Source: Chryseobacterium indologenes (lineage in GTDB: Bacteria; Bacteroidota; Bacteroidia; Flavobacteriales; Weeksellaceae). From it: DNA of 64,000 bases. The stretch lies in contig NZ_CP018786.1 of the NCBI RefSeq assembly GCF_002025665.1, positions 4,092,001 to 4,156,000 of the forward strand, given 5' to 3'. How positions within the stretch are numbered: the first letter of the stretch is position 1; the number at the start of each line of letters is the position of its first letter. Shown here piece by piece: positions 42,334-51,232 of this stretch. The notes under the pieces were generated by a model. That model was not told the DNA's origin, did no database searches, and saw only the letters and a list, made by a program, of their open reading frames with translations. Both the position numbers and the translations under genes were made by a program.

Positions 42334-42567
42334 TTAACCTTCTTTTTTGTAGATATTCGGATCGTAGTAAGGATTCTTACCTTCCGTTGGAGAATAATAG
42401 TCTTTGTCTTTGTCACCACCTAGTGTAACCACCAGTACGTAGCACCAATAAGTAAATAGTACACAGCAAACTATAAATAGAATCCAGTTTAAAACATTTC
42501 CAAACGCATCAAAGAAACCGAAAGTCCATTTGAAAACTTTGCTTAAGAATAGAAAGAAAGACGTCAT
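42334..42567 (-). CDS. Small membrane protein (DUF6341-type)
   Basis: The 77-residue product has one or two hydrophobic helices (about residues 3-20 and 26-50), then a soluble tail DYYSPTEGKNPYYDPNIY. The tail and its position divergent from a DUF6427-type gene match the pair DUF6341/DUF6427 of Flavobacteriia. The function is unknown. It is expressed opposite to the DUF6427-like gene from the same intergenic region. Confidence 0.75.
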   Translation of the reverse strand: MTSFFLFLSKVFKWTFGFFDAFGNVLNWILFIVCCVLFTYWCYVLVVTLGGDKDKDYYSPTEGKNPYYDPNIYKKEG

Positions 42568-42585
42568 TATTTTCCTTTTTTAAAT

Positions 42586-42593
42586 TAACTTTG
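42586..42593 (+). promoter_or_regulatory. -7 element of the DUF6427 unit
   Basis: TAACTTTG stands 16 bases before the ATG at 42610. Confidence 0.55.
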
Positions 42594-42609
42594 TACAAAT
42601 TTATAAAAA

Positions 42610-43515
42610 ATGTTTAAATTACTTTCAAAAGAAAGCAATATTTTTTCAATTCCTGTTTATATTGGTTTTCTTCTTTTAGTAGTCGTAATATTTAACATAC
42701 TGAATTTCAACACTTACGAAGCTATAGTTGCCGGAATAACTTTTCTGGGAATTGCTTTGGGATATTTTTGTTTTCACAGTATTGCTCTTAATTATCAGAC
42801 CCATCTGCCCTTATTTTTATATACCTTTTTTATTTTCGGGTTATATCCCGGAAATCTGGATATAGGAATTGCAGTTTCTCTGCTTACCAACTCTTTTCTT
42901 ATTCTGCTTCTGACCAGTGCAGATGAAGATATCAGGAAGAAATCCTATGTATTGGTAGGATCTATTGTAGCCCTGAACTTTATTTTTCTTCCTACAACAT
43001 GGCCGATGGCTGTTTTTGTTATCATCCACGTGATTGCAACTTCTGCCAAAATTACCCTGAACCTTTTCAGGTTTCTATTGGGAATTGTTTTGATTACATT
43101 CAGTTATTTTTCTGTCATGTATTTTGTTCAGTTCACGTCATGGAATATTGATTATTTTCCGTTTGGAAGGATGAAACCGGTAACAGATTACACGGAACTT
43201 CTGCCGTTGATCCCTGTAGTTCTGATGCTTATTTATGCTGTATATGACCATTTTAAAAATTACAACAAGAAAAGTCCGATAAGTAGGTATAAATATACTT
43301 TCCTGCTGGTCTTTTCTGTAGCGCAGCTTGTTTCCATCATTTTATACATGAATAAAAGCTATGAATATCTGCTTCTTCTGGCATTTCCTTCTAGTATTAT
43401 TCTGAGCAGAATGATGAGATTTTTACCTAAATACTGGATGCGTGAAGCCAGTGTATGGGTTATTATTATTAGTTTACTGACCTTTAAAGCAGGTACAGTT
43501 TTTGATTTATTTTAG
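42610..43515 (+). CDS. Polytopic membrane protein (DUF6427-type)
   Basis: The 301-residue protein has about nine hydrophobic helices and starts MFKLLSKESNIFSIPVYIGF, the family start. Conserved features such as FPSSIILSRMMRFLPKYWM near the end suggest a membrane protein for wall or glycan intermediates, but none has been assigned. It is followed after 6 bases by a DUF3109-like gene, so the two are one operon. Confidence 0.77.
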   Translation: MFKLLSKESNIFSIPVYIGFLLLVVVIFNILNFNTYEAIVAGITFLGIALGYFCFHSIALNYQTHLPLFLYTFFIFGLYPGNLDIGIAVSLLTNSFLILLLTSADEDIRKKSYVLVGSIVALNFIFLPTTWPMAVFVIIHVIATSAKITLNLFRFLLGIVLITFSYFSVMYFVQFTSWNIDYFPFGRMKPVTDYTELLPLIPVVLMLIYAVYDHFKNYNKKSPISRYKYTFLLVFSVAQLVSIILYMNKSYEYLLLLAFPSSIILSRMMRFLPKYWMREASVWVIIISLLTFKAGTVFDLF

Positions 43516-43521
43516 AAAATT

Positions 43522-44106
43522 ATGATTCAGATAGACGATAAATTGATTTCAGAGGAAATTTTTTCCGAAGAATTTGTTTGCAACCTTACAAAATGTAAAG
43601 GTGCATGTTGTGTGGAAGGAGATGTGGGAGCTCCGTTGGATAAAAACGAGCTTGAGATATTGGACAGTATTTTTGATAAAATAAAACCTTACCTTACTCA
43701 GGAAGGAATAAAAGCTCTTGAAGAACAAGGGACATGGACTACTGATCCACACGACGGAATGTATGTTACTCCAATGGTGGAGAACCGCGAATGTGCTTAT
43801 GTAACCTTTGATGAAAAAGGAATTACGAAATGTGGTATTGAAAAAGCGTATGAAGATGGTGCCGTGGACTGGCAAAAACCAATCTCCTGCCACCTTTACC
43901 CAATCCGTGTTACGGAATATTCTGCATTTACGGCATTGAATTATCATGAGTGGAATGTATGCAGTGATGCCTGTACCCTTGGAAAAGAGCTTCAGGTACC
44001 TGTCTATAAATTTTTAAAAACTCCACTGACAAGAAAGTATGGTGAAGAATTTTATACTGTTCTGAGCGAAGCTGCTGAAGAATGGAAAAAAGAATATGGT
44101 TCTTAA
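43522..44106 (+). CDS. DUF3109 (YkgJ-like) cysteine-cluster protein
   Basis: The 194-residue protein has eight conserved cysteines: C21 and C25 in FVCNLTKCKGACC, C29 and C30, C93 and C104 in ENRECAYVTFDEKGITKCGI, C124 in ISCHLYPIRVTE, and C148/C152 in WNVCSDACTLG. This is the metal/iron-sulphur-like cluster of DUF3109. The biochemical role is unknown. It is the second gene of the DUF6427 unit. Confidence 0.82.
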   Translation: MIQIDDKLISEEIFSEEFVCNLTKCKGACCVEGDVGAPLDKNELEILDSIFDKIKPYLTQEGIKALEEQGTWTTDPHDGMYVTPMVENRECAYVTFDEKGITKCGIEKAYEDGAVDWQKPISCHLYPIRVTEYSAFTALNYHEWNVCSDACTLGKELQVPVYKFLKTPLTRKYGEEFYTVLSEAAEEWKKEYGS

Positions 44107-44132
44107 CCGATACGTATTTGAATAAAATAATA

Positions 44133-44158
44133 AAAACCGCAGAGAGATCTGCGGTTTT
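44133..44158. terminator. Bidirectional terminator
   Basis: AAAACCGCAGA and TCTGCGGTTTT form an 11-bp stem with a GAGA loop between the DUF3109 gene and the first M16 gene, which converge. Confidence 0.9.
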
Positions 44159-44187
44159 CTTATTTACTAAAACTTATAAAAATTTGA

Positions 44188-47031
44188 TTAATTGGATGTT
44201 GCTGCTTTTTTAGTTTCATCTTTTTTAGCCTTTTCCCATCCGTCTTCCGGCATTAACGTTGCTATATTTTTTTCTTTTGTAAGGTATTTTTTGGCAACAT
44301 CCTGAAGATCTTTTACCGTAAGTGCTTTTACTTTATCCTGATAATTTAAGATATCATATTTGTCACTTCCATCTAACTGATTTTGGGCAATACCCTGCAG
44401 CCAGAATCCATTGTCTTTAAGGCTTGTTTTATATTCGTTGTATTCACCTTCTTTGTATTTATCAAGATCCTTTTGCTCTGGTCCTTTATCTATCAATTTT
44501 TGTAATTCTGCCATGGCACTTTTGGTAAGCTTCTCTGCATTTTCAGGACCACAAGGGAAATTAACACTAAAATCATAAACACTGTATGGGATTTTACTGA
44601 AGCTTCCACTTGCACCTCCACCGTAGATACCACTTTCATCTTCTCTTAGCTTTTCGAGAACTTTAATGGTAGCAACTTCTCCAAGTGCAGATAATGCCAT
44701 TGCTTCCTTCTCATTATAAGGAGCTTCTCCGCTGTAAGAAATTGTTACAAGACTCTTCGGTTCTTTTCCTTTTTTATAAACCTTTGTATATCCTCCTTTC
44801 ACCGGTCTGTAACCTGTATCTTTAAATGTAGATGATTTTCCTGTTGCAGGAAGTGAAGCGATATACTGCAAGACTTCATTTTTAAGTTGTCCTTCATCTA
44901 TATTCCCTACAAAATAGAAATGGAAGTTTCCTGCATTAGCAAATTTTTGTTTGTAGATATCATAAGCTGTCTTATAATCTGTATTCGCCCAATCTTTTTC
45001 GGTAGGTTCAAGGCTAGTGAATCTAGGGTTTTTCTGATTGATAAATTTGGAATATTCATTAGAGAAATAGTATTCCGGATCTGAATCTACATTCGCCAGC
45101 ATTGCAGATTTCTTTGTTTTGTAGGCGTTGAATGATTCAGTATTGTAATTTAAGTCTGTAAAACAGGCATAGATCAGTTCCATGGCGGTCTTCAGATCTT
45201 TTTTTGAACTTGTTCCGGAAACACCTTCTGTAAGTCCACCCACGTAAGCGCTTGCACTTACCTGTTTTCCTGCAAGATAGTGTACAAGATCTGTTTTGGA
45301 AAGCCCTGCTAGTCCAGCTTCCAGCAAAGCATCAAATGCAAATTTTGTTTTATTGTAATCAGCATCCGGAATGACAGACACTCCTCCCGGGCTTATTGCT
45401 GCAAAAACAATTTCATCATCTTTAAAATCTGTTTTCTTGAAAGTAACTTTAGCACCGTTGTTCAAAGTCCATGTGGTAGTTCCTAATTTGGCGTCTGCTT
45501 CTGTTTTAGTAATTTTTCCTTCAGATTTAAAAGGCTTTATTAAACTTTCGGTTTTCGTTTTTTCTGCATAAGGTTTAAGATCAGCCATTTTTATGGCATC
45601 GAATATCTTCAGAACCATCGCTTCCGTTGGCATCGTAATATGATCCTTTTTTGGACCAGTAATAACAATGACCCTGCTGTCATCTTTTACCAGCTTTTTG
45701 ATAATTCCATTGGTCTGTTCCAGTGCTATGGCCGGAAGGATTTCTTTAATATGTTCATATCCCCAGGTAATTCCAGGTATTGGCTCCTGTCTCAGGAAAT
45801 TATTCACATAACCATCGATGAGCTCCCCGCTTTGGTTTTTATCTTTGTTGTTGTAAGCCCATTCATAAGATGAAAGCATCTGATCTTTTGCTCTGTCCAA
45901 TTCAGATTGGGTAAATCCGAATCTTTTGGCTCTTTCCACTTCTTCCAAAAGGACCTTCAGTGCATTGAGCTGGTCTCCGTCTTTTGTTGCTGCTGATCCC
46001 TGAAATGCTTCTTTGCTTCTTGCAAAAGTTCCCCCGTGATAAACTGAACCATAAGTAAAAGGTGGATTTGTAGAGTTAACCAGTTCTGCCAATCTGCTGT
46101 TGAGCATAATATTCACAAGACTTTCTACAATACTTTGATCATACTGCTGAACCGTTACGTCCGGGTGGTACGCCTCAGAATCTTTGATAATGAATTGCAC
46201 TCCGGAACCTGTTGCATCAGGATCTGTCTCAATAGCTACCAGTGATTCTTTATGGTTCGGAAGATCAAAAGATTTTCTTTCTCTGGGTTTTGGAGGATTT
46301 TTATATTGACTGAAGTTATTCTTAATCTTTTTCTCCATATCATCAACATTGATATCTCCTACGACTACAATTGCCATCAGATCCGGCCTGTACCAATCCT
46401 GGTGGAATTTTCGGATAAGATCAGGTTTGAAGTTTTCCAGTACTTCTTTTTTACCGATTGGCAATCTTTCTGCATACTGAGATTGGTATAAAAGTTTTGG
46501 AAGGTATTTATCCATCATTCTTTTATCGGGTCCAAGACCTAATCTCAGTTCTTCCAGTACCACTCCTCTTTCTTTATTGATTTGTTCGTCAGAAAGTGTT
46601 GCATTAAATGCCCAGTCTTCCATTACTTTCAGTCCCACATCCAGATTTCCCGGTTTATCTAATGGTACAGGAAGCATATAAACCGTTTCGTCAAAACCGG
46701 TATACGCATTAAGATGCTGTCCGAATTTTACTCCGATAGATTGCAAAAAATCTACTAATTTATTATCCGGAAAGTTTTTGGTTCCGTTGAAATTCATGTG
46801 CTCCATAAAGTGAGCCAACCCTCTTTGATTTTCGTCTTCAAGAATAGATCCTGCGTTAATCGCCAGACGGAATTCTACTTTTTTCTCAGGTAAAACATTT
46901 TTTTTGATGTAATACTTCATTCCGTTGGAAAGAGTACCGATTCTTAAGGACGGATCCACCGGAATGTTTTGTCCATAGACATTTAGAGACATCAGGAAGA
47001 TGACTGAAAACGAAGATAATATTTTTTTCAT
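44188..47031 (-). CDS. M16 family zinc metallopeptidase (tandem copy 1)
   Basis: The 947-residue protein has a signal peptide (1-20) and two M16 half-repeats. The N-terminal half carries the inverted zinc motif HFMEH (H74, E77, H78) in GLAHFMEHMNFNG, and the distal Glu is near residue 154 in NKERGVVLEEL. It resembles the PqqL/insulinase-type peptidases of Bacteroidota, placed in the periplasm to degrade short peptides. The next gene upstream is a close paralogue of the same length. Confidence 0.9.
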   Translation of the reverse strand: MKKILSSFSVIFLMSLNVYGQNIPVDPSLRIGTLSNGMKYYIKKNVLPEKKVEFRLAINAGSILEDENQRGLAHFMEHMNFNGTKNFPDNKLVDFLQSIGVKFGQHLNAYTGFDETVYMLPVPLDKPGNLDVGLKVMEDWAFNATLSDEQINKERGVVLEELRLGLGPDKRMMDKYLPKLLYQSQYAERLPIGKKEVLENFKPDLIRKFHQDWYRPDLMAIVVVGDINVDDMEKKIKNNFSQYKNPPKPRERKSFDLPNHKESLVAIETDPDATGSGVQFIIKDSEAYHPDVTVQQYDQSIVESLVNIMLNSRLAELVNSTNPPFTYGSVYHGGTFARSKEAFQGSAATKDGDQLNALKVLLEEVERAKRFGFTQSELDRAKDQMLSSYEWAYNNKDKNQSGELIDGYVNNFLRQEPIPGITWGYEHIKEILPAIALEQTNGIIKKLVKDDSRVIVITGPKKDHITMPTEAMVLKIFDAIKMADLKPYAEKTKTESLIKPFKSEGKITKTEADAKLGTTTWTLNNGAKVTFKKTDFKDDEIVFAAISPGGVSVIPDADYNKTKFAFDALLEAGLAGLSKTDLVHYLAGKQVSASAYVGGLTEGVSGTSSKKDLKTAMELIYACFTDLNYNTESFNAYKTKKSAMLANVDSDPEYYFSNEYSKFINQKNPRFTSLEPTEKDWANTDYKTAYDIYKQKFANAGNFHFYFVGNIDEGQLKNEVLQYIASLPATGKSSTFKDTGYRPVKGGYTKVYKKGKEPKSLVTISYSGEAPYNEKEAMALSALGEVATIKVLEKLREDESGIYGGGASGSFSKIPYSVYDFSVNFPCGPENAEKLTKSAMAELQKLIDKGPEQKDLDKYKEGEYNEYKTSLKDNGFWLQGIAQNQLDGSDKYDILNYQDKVKALTVKDLQDVAKKYLTKEKNIATLMPEDGWEKAKKDETKKAATSN

Positions 47032-47052
47032 CTACATTATTTTTTGACCCCT

Positions 47053-47060
47053 CAAAAATA
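47053..47060 (-). promoter_or_regulatory. Putative -7 element of the first M16 gene
   Basis: The reverse strand reads TATTTTTG, 22 bases upstream of the ATG at 47031, in a 301-base gap after the upstream paralogue that holds no gene. Confidence 0.4.
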
Positions 47061-47286
47061 TCGATTCTCTCTGCAATTAGCCTTTTACCACAGGGTTAAA
47101 TTGAAGTTAAAAAATTTAAATATTATAAAATGAAAGCAAATTGTTTGTTTTATATTACTTAAAATGATTTTTAATTAAAAACATTCATGAATTAATTAAA
47201 ATAGACTAATTAAAAATAAGGTTATTTTCTTCATTTTTCAAAAGATTATGGTTAATCTACTATTATGTTATCCATTTTCAAACAAA

Positions 47287-47313
47287 AAAACCGTTGTATA
47301 GTACAACGGTTTT
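47287..47313 (-). terminator. Rho-independent terminator of the second M16 gene
   Basis: AAAACCGTTGTA and TACAACGGTTTT form a perfect 12-bp stem with a 3-base loop. Confidence 0.9.
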
Positions 47314-47332
47314 CTTATTTTAATTAAAAAAA

Positions 47333-50197
47333 TTAATTAGTAGCACCTGCTTTTACAGTCACTGTTTCTGCTTTTTTAGGTTCCTCTTTTTTAGCTTTTT
47401 CCCAGCCATCTTCAGGCATAAGGGTTGCTACAATTCTTCCTTTTGTAAGATATTTTTTCGCAACATTCTGAAGATCTTTTACCGTAAGTGCTTTTACTTT
47501 ATCCTGATAATTTAAGATATCATACTTGTCACTTCCGTCTAATTGGTTCTTAGCAATGGCGTTCATCCAGAACATATTATCTTTAAGTTCTGTTTTGTTG
47601 TCATTGTATTCTCCTTCTTTATATTTATCCAGGTCTTTTTGTTCAGGACCATTATCGATAAGCTTCTGAAGCTCTGTAATAGCACTTTTAGTCAGCTTCT
47701 CTGCATTTTCCGGACCACAAGGGAAATTAATACCGAAACTATACGTTCCGTAAGGTATTTTATTCATTCCTCCTCTGGCACCACCTCCATAGATACCACT
47801 TTCATCTTCTCTCAGCTTTTCGATAACTTTAATAGTAGCCACTTCTCCAAGCGCTGATAATGCTAAAGCTTCTTTTTCATTGTAAGGAGCTTCTCCGCTG
47901 TAAGAGATAGATACCATACTCTTAGGATCTTTTCCTTTTTTATACACTTTACTGTAATCTCCGGTCATCGTTCTGTACCCTGTATCTTTATACATTGCTG
48001 CTTTTCCTGAGGACGGCAGACTTGCAATATATTGCAGAACTTCGTCTTTAAATTTGGCTTCGTCTATGTTTCCTACAAAATAGAACTGGAAGTTTCCTGC
48101 ATTGGCAAATTTATCTTTATAGATATCGTAAGCTTTTTTATAGTCTGTATTGGCCCAGTCTTTCTCCATTGGGAAAACGCCTATAAATCTAGGATTCTTC
48201 TGATTCATGAATTTTGCATGTTCATTAGAGAAATAAGCTTGAGGATTAGACAACAGGTTATTCAACATTGCAGATTGCTTTTCTTTATAAGCATTAAAGG
48301 AAGCAGGATTATAATTTAAGCTTGTAAAATAAGCATACATCAGCTCCATAGCAGTTCCTAAATCCTTTTGTGTAGTTCTTCCGGAAACCCCTTCAAAAAG
48401 AGAAGTTACCATAGGATTTACATTCACTTGTTTACCGGCAAGATAGTTGGTAAGATCTGCTTTTGAGAATCCTCCTACTCCAGCTTCTGTTAATGCTGAG
48501 AAAGCAAACTGAGTTTTATTATATTCTGCATCAGGGATAAGAGAACTTCCTCCTAAACTTCTTGCTGTAAATACGATTTCATCGTCTTTAAAATCTGTTT
48601 TCTTGAAAGTAACTTTCGCTCCGTTGCTTAAAGTCCAGGTTGTTGTTCCCAACTTGGCATCTGTTTCAGTTTTAGCAATTTTTCCTTCAGATTTGAAAGG
48701 TTTCACCAGGTTTTTGATGGCCGCTTTTTCTTCGTAAGGTTTAAGATCAGCCATTTTTACAGCATCAAATGTATTCAGTACCATGGCTTCCGTAGGCATG
48801 GTTACATTATCTTTTTTAGGTCCTGTAATTACAATTACCCTGCTGTCATCTTTCACCATTTTCTTGATGATTTCGTTGGTTTGTGCAAGGGTAACAGATG
48901 GTAAGAAAGATTTGGTATCTTCATATTCCCATGCTATTCCAGGAATTGGTTCCTGCTCCAGGAAGTTTCTCACATACTCATCTATCAGAATCTCACTTTC
49001 TGTTTTATCTTTATTGTTGTAAGATCTTTCAAGGTTGGATAGTACCTGAGATTTAGCTCTATCTAGTTCAGACTGGGTGAATCCGAATCTTTTTGCTCTT
49101 TCAACCTCTTCCAATAAGACTTTCAATGCGCTCAACTGGTTTCCTTCTTTCACCATGGCAAATCCCTGGAACGCCTCTTTGCTTCTTGCATATGTTCCTC
49201 CGTGGTATACTGACCCGAAGGTAAATGGTGGGTTTGTAGAGTTGATCAGTTCTCTCAATCTGTTATTTAACATGGTCGTTGAAAGATTTTCAACAAGGCT
49301 TTGATTGTACTGTTCTACTGTTACATCAGGTTTATAGGCATCAGCATCTTTCATGATAAACTGTACCATGGAATTGGTAGCATCAGGATCTGTTTCAATC
49401 GCTACTAAAGTTTCTTTATGATTCGGAAGATCAAAAGATTTTCTTTCTCTTGGTTTTGAAGGGTTTTTATATTTGCTGAAGTTATCCTTGATTTTTTTTT
49501 CAATTTCGTCCACATTGATGTCTCCTACCACGATGATTGCCATCAGATCCGGTCTGTACCAATCCTGGTGGAATTTTCGGATAACCTCTGGTTTGAAGTT
49601 TTCCAACACTTCTTTTTTACCGATTGGCAGTCTGTCTGCATACTGAGATTTATATAAAAGTTTTGGAAGGTATTTATCCATCATCCTTTTATCAGCTCCA
49701 AGACCCAGTCTCAACTCTTCCAATACCACTCCTCTCTCTTTATTGATCTGCTCATCGGAAAGCGTTGCATTAAATGCCCAATCTTCCATTACTTTCAGTC
49801 CGGCATCCAGATTTCCTGGTTTATCTAATGGTACAGGAAGCATGTAAACGGTTTCGTCAAAGCTTGTATACGCATTAAGATGCTGACCAAACTTTACTCC
49901 GATCGATTGTAAAAAGTCTACTAATTTATTATCCGGAAAATTTTTGGTCCCGTTGAAGTTCATGTGCTCCATAAAATGGGCCAATCCTCTTTGATTCTCA
50001 TCTTCAAGAATGGATCCGGCATTGATTGCCAGACGGAAATCTACTTTTTTCTCAGGTAACGTGTTTTTTTTGATGTAGTACTTCATTCCGTTGGAAAGAG
50101 TACCAATTCGCACAGATGAATCCACTGGAATATTCTGTCCAAAGGCATTAGCAGACATCAGGAAAATGACTGCAAATGAAGATAATACTTTTTTCAT
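47333..50197 (-). CDS. M16 family zinc metallopeptidase (tandem copy 2)
   Basis: This 954-residue protein is a close paralogue of the preceding copy across its full length, sharing the signal peptide, HFMEH zinc motif, ERGVVLEELRLG and the C-terminal half. It has a longer Lys/Glu/Val-rich tail (KKEEPKKAETVTVKAGATN). Differences cluster in the C-terminal half, as expected if the two cleave related substrates. Each copy has its own terminator and they are 301 bases apart, so expression can differ. Confidence 0.9.
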   Translation of the reverse strand: MKKVLSSFAVIFLMSANAFGQNIPVDSSVRIGTLSNGMKYYIKKNTLPEKKVDFRLAINAGSILEDENQRGLAHFMEHMNFNGTKNFPDNKLVDFLQSIGVKFGQHLNAYTSFDETVYMLPVPLDKPGNLDAGLKVMEDWAFNATLSDEQINKERGVVLEELRLGLGADKRMMDKYLPKLLYKSQYADRLPIGKKEVLENFKPEVIRKFHQDWYRPDLMAIIVVGDINVDEIEKKIKDNFSKYKNPSKPRERKSFDLPNHKETLVAIETDPDATNSMVQFIMKDADAYKPDVTVEQYNQSLVENLSTTMLNNRLRELINSTNPPFTFGSVYHGGTYARSKEAFQGFAMVKEGNQLSALKVLLEEVERAKRFGFTQSELDRAKSQVLSNLERSYNNKDKTESEILIDEYVRNFLEQEPIPGIAWEYEDTKSFLPSVTLAQTNEIIKKMVKDDSRVIVITGPKKDNVTMPTEAMVLNTFDAVKMADLKPYEEKAAIKNLVKPFKSEGKIAKTETDAKLGTTTWTLSNGAKVTFKKTDFKDDEIVFTARSLGGSSLIPDAEYNKTQFAFSALTEAGVGGFSKADLTNYLAGKQVNVNPMVTSLFEGVSGRTTQKDLGTAMELMYAYFTSLNYNPASFNAYKEKQSAMLNNLLSNPQAYFSNEHAKFMNQKNPRFIGVFPMEKDWANTDYKKAYDIYKDKFANAGNFQFYFVGNIDEAKFKDEVLQYIASLPSSGKAAMYKDTGYRTMTGDYSKVYKKGKDPKSMVSISYSGEAPYNEKEALALSALGEVATIKVIEKLREDESGIYGGGARGGMNKIPYGTYSFGINFPCGPENAEKLTKSAITELQKLIDNGPEQKDLDKYKEGEYNDNKTELKDNMFWMNAIAKNQLDGSDKYDILNYQDKVKALTVKDLQNVAKKYLTKGRIVATLMPEDGWEKAKKEEPKKAETVTVKAGATN

Positions 50198-50305
50198 GGT
50201 TATTTGATTTTATTTACGGTTTAAAACTAACATTTATTCACAAGGTGAAGAAATCATACAATCTTTTTTATAGTTAAATTTGAGTTAAAATTATTTATAT
50301 ACTAA

Positions 50306-50330
50306 AAAAACCGGAAAATTCCCGGTTTTT
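50306..50330 (-). terminator. Rho-independent terminator
   Basis: AAAAACCGG and CCGGTTTTT form a 9-bp stem around 7 bases, just after the stop of the LolA-like gene on the reverse strand. Confidence 0.8.
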
Positions 50331-50351
50331 ATCTCTTAAAAAAGTATCTTA

Positions 50352-51038
50352 TTATTTAAAATCAGCATCCGAAACTCCGGAGTTAATAACCACTTTTGTG
50401 GTTTTAATTGTCATTTTCTGGCCTCCACCTTCAGCATCTACTTCAGCAGGGAACTGTATTCCGTCTACTGCCATATAGCTTTTAATGGTTGCTTTACCTT
50501 CTCCGGCATCTGTCTTATACAAAAGACCTGTTCCGGCATCGAAATAGAATTTTCCTTTGTCTGAAGACAGTACATTATAATCTTTTCCGTCAAGTTTTTC
50601 TGTAGATACAGTCTGGAAATTAGAAGCATCGAATGCTAAAGCATCCATTGGTTTTCCTTTTTTAAGGTCAGCAATTTTGTCAGCAGGAATATCTGTTTTA
50701 GTTCCCATCTGATCAAAATATCCTTTCTCACCGTCAAAAAGCTGCACCATTTCTTTCCCCATGAAAGATTGTACAGATTTGAATTTATTCCCTAATTTCT
50801 TGGTTGTCATTTGGATTTCCATTCCCTGCACAGCAACGGTGTTATCAGTAATGGTAGATTTTACAGCGTCCAGTTTATCTTTTCCACCTAGTGCTTTGAA
50901 ATAATTATCAACAACTTCTTTAGGTGTAAGTTTTGATTTTACGGCTTCTGTTTTAGCAGATGCAGCCCCTTTTTTCTGAGCTGCTGCAGGCACTGAGAAA
51001 AGTACAGCGCAGAAAAACGGAATGATGATCTTTTTCAT
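50352..51038 (-). CDS. LolA-like periplasmic protein
   Basis: The frame extends to 51194, but residues 1-52 come from the repeat region upstream and are not credible. The ATG at 51038 gives a signal peptide MKKIIIPFFCAVLFSVPAAAQ and 228 residues. The rest is beta-rich, with DNYFKALGGKDKLDAVKS near 48, then YFDQMGTKTDIP and LYKTDAGEGKATIKSYMAVD, the pattern of the outer-membrane lipoprotein-sorting (LolA/LolB-like) fold. It lies upstream of two M16 genes, and similar domains are seen with such peptidases. A hydrophobic-cavity carrier is likely. Confidence 0.72.
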   Translation of the reverse strand: MKKIIIPFFCAVLFSVPAAAQKKGAASAKTEAVKSKLTPKEVVDNYFKALGGKDKLDAVKSTITDNTVAVQGMEIQMTTKKLGNKFKSVQSFMGKEMVQLFDGEKGYFDQMGTKTDIPADKIADLKKGKPMDALAFDASNFQTVSTEKLDGKDYNVLSSDKGKFYFDAGTGLLYKTDAGEGKATIKSYMAVDGIQFPAEVDAEGGGQKMTIKTTKVVINSGVSDADFK

Positions 51039-51091
51039 ATTTATAATAAAGTTTAAAAAGTAAATATAGGAATATTGGCGGACATACAAAT

Positions 51092-51165
51092 AAATAATGA
51101 GTAATGAGCAATTAGTAATGAATGATAATTGAGTGATGATGAGTGATAAATAATGAATTTTTAGG
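51092..51165. repeat. AATGAGTAATGAG-type simple repeat tract
   Basis: ATAATGAGTAATGAGCAAT, TAGTAATGAATGATAATTG and AGTGATGATGAGTGATAAAT stand in a row in the leader region of the LolA-like gene. Related ATTAGTAATGAATAATGAAT occurs at 58401-58420, before the ABC-F gene. This is a second dispersed repeat type, separate from the REP-like elements. Confidence 0.5.
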
Positions 51166-51182
51166 TGTGGATGGATAATAAA

Positions 51183-51208
51183 AAAAACCGTCAAAAAATT
51201 GACGGTTT
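51183..51208 (-). terminator. Rho-independent terminator of tig
   Basis: AAAACCGTCAA and TTGACGGTTTT form a perfect 11-bp stem with an AAAA loop, 24 bases after the tig stop. Confidence 0.9.
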
Positions 51209-51232
51209 TAAAATATTTATATCTGAATATAA

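Noticed and set aside
43549-43947. 132-codon reverse frame in the DUF3109 gene
   Set aside because: It is antisense to the eight-cysteine protein, with composition typical of a shadow frame.
51039-51194. N-terminal 52-residue extension of the LolA-like gene
   Set aside because: It is translated from the AATGAG repeat tract, and the internal ATG is followed by an excellent signal peptide.
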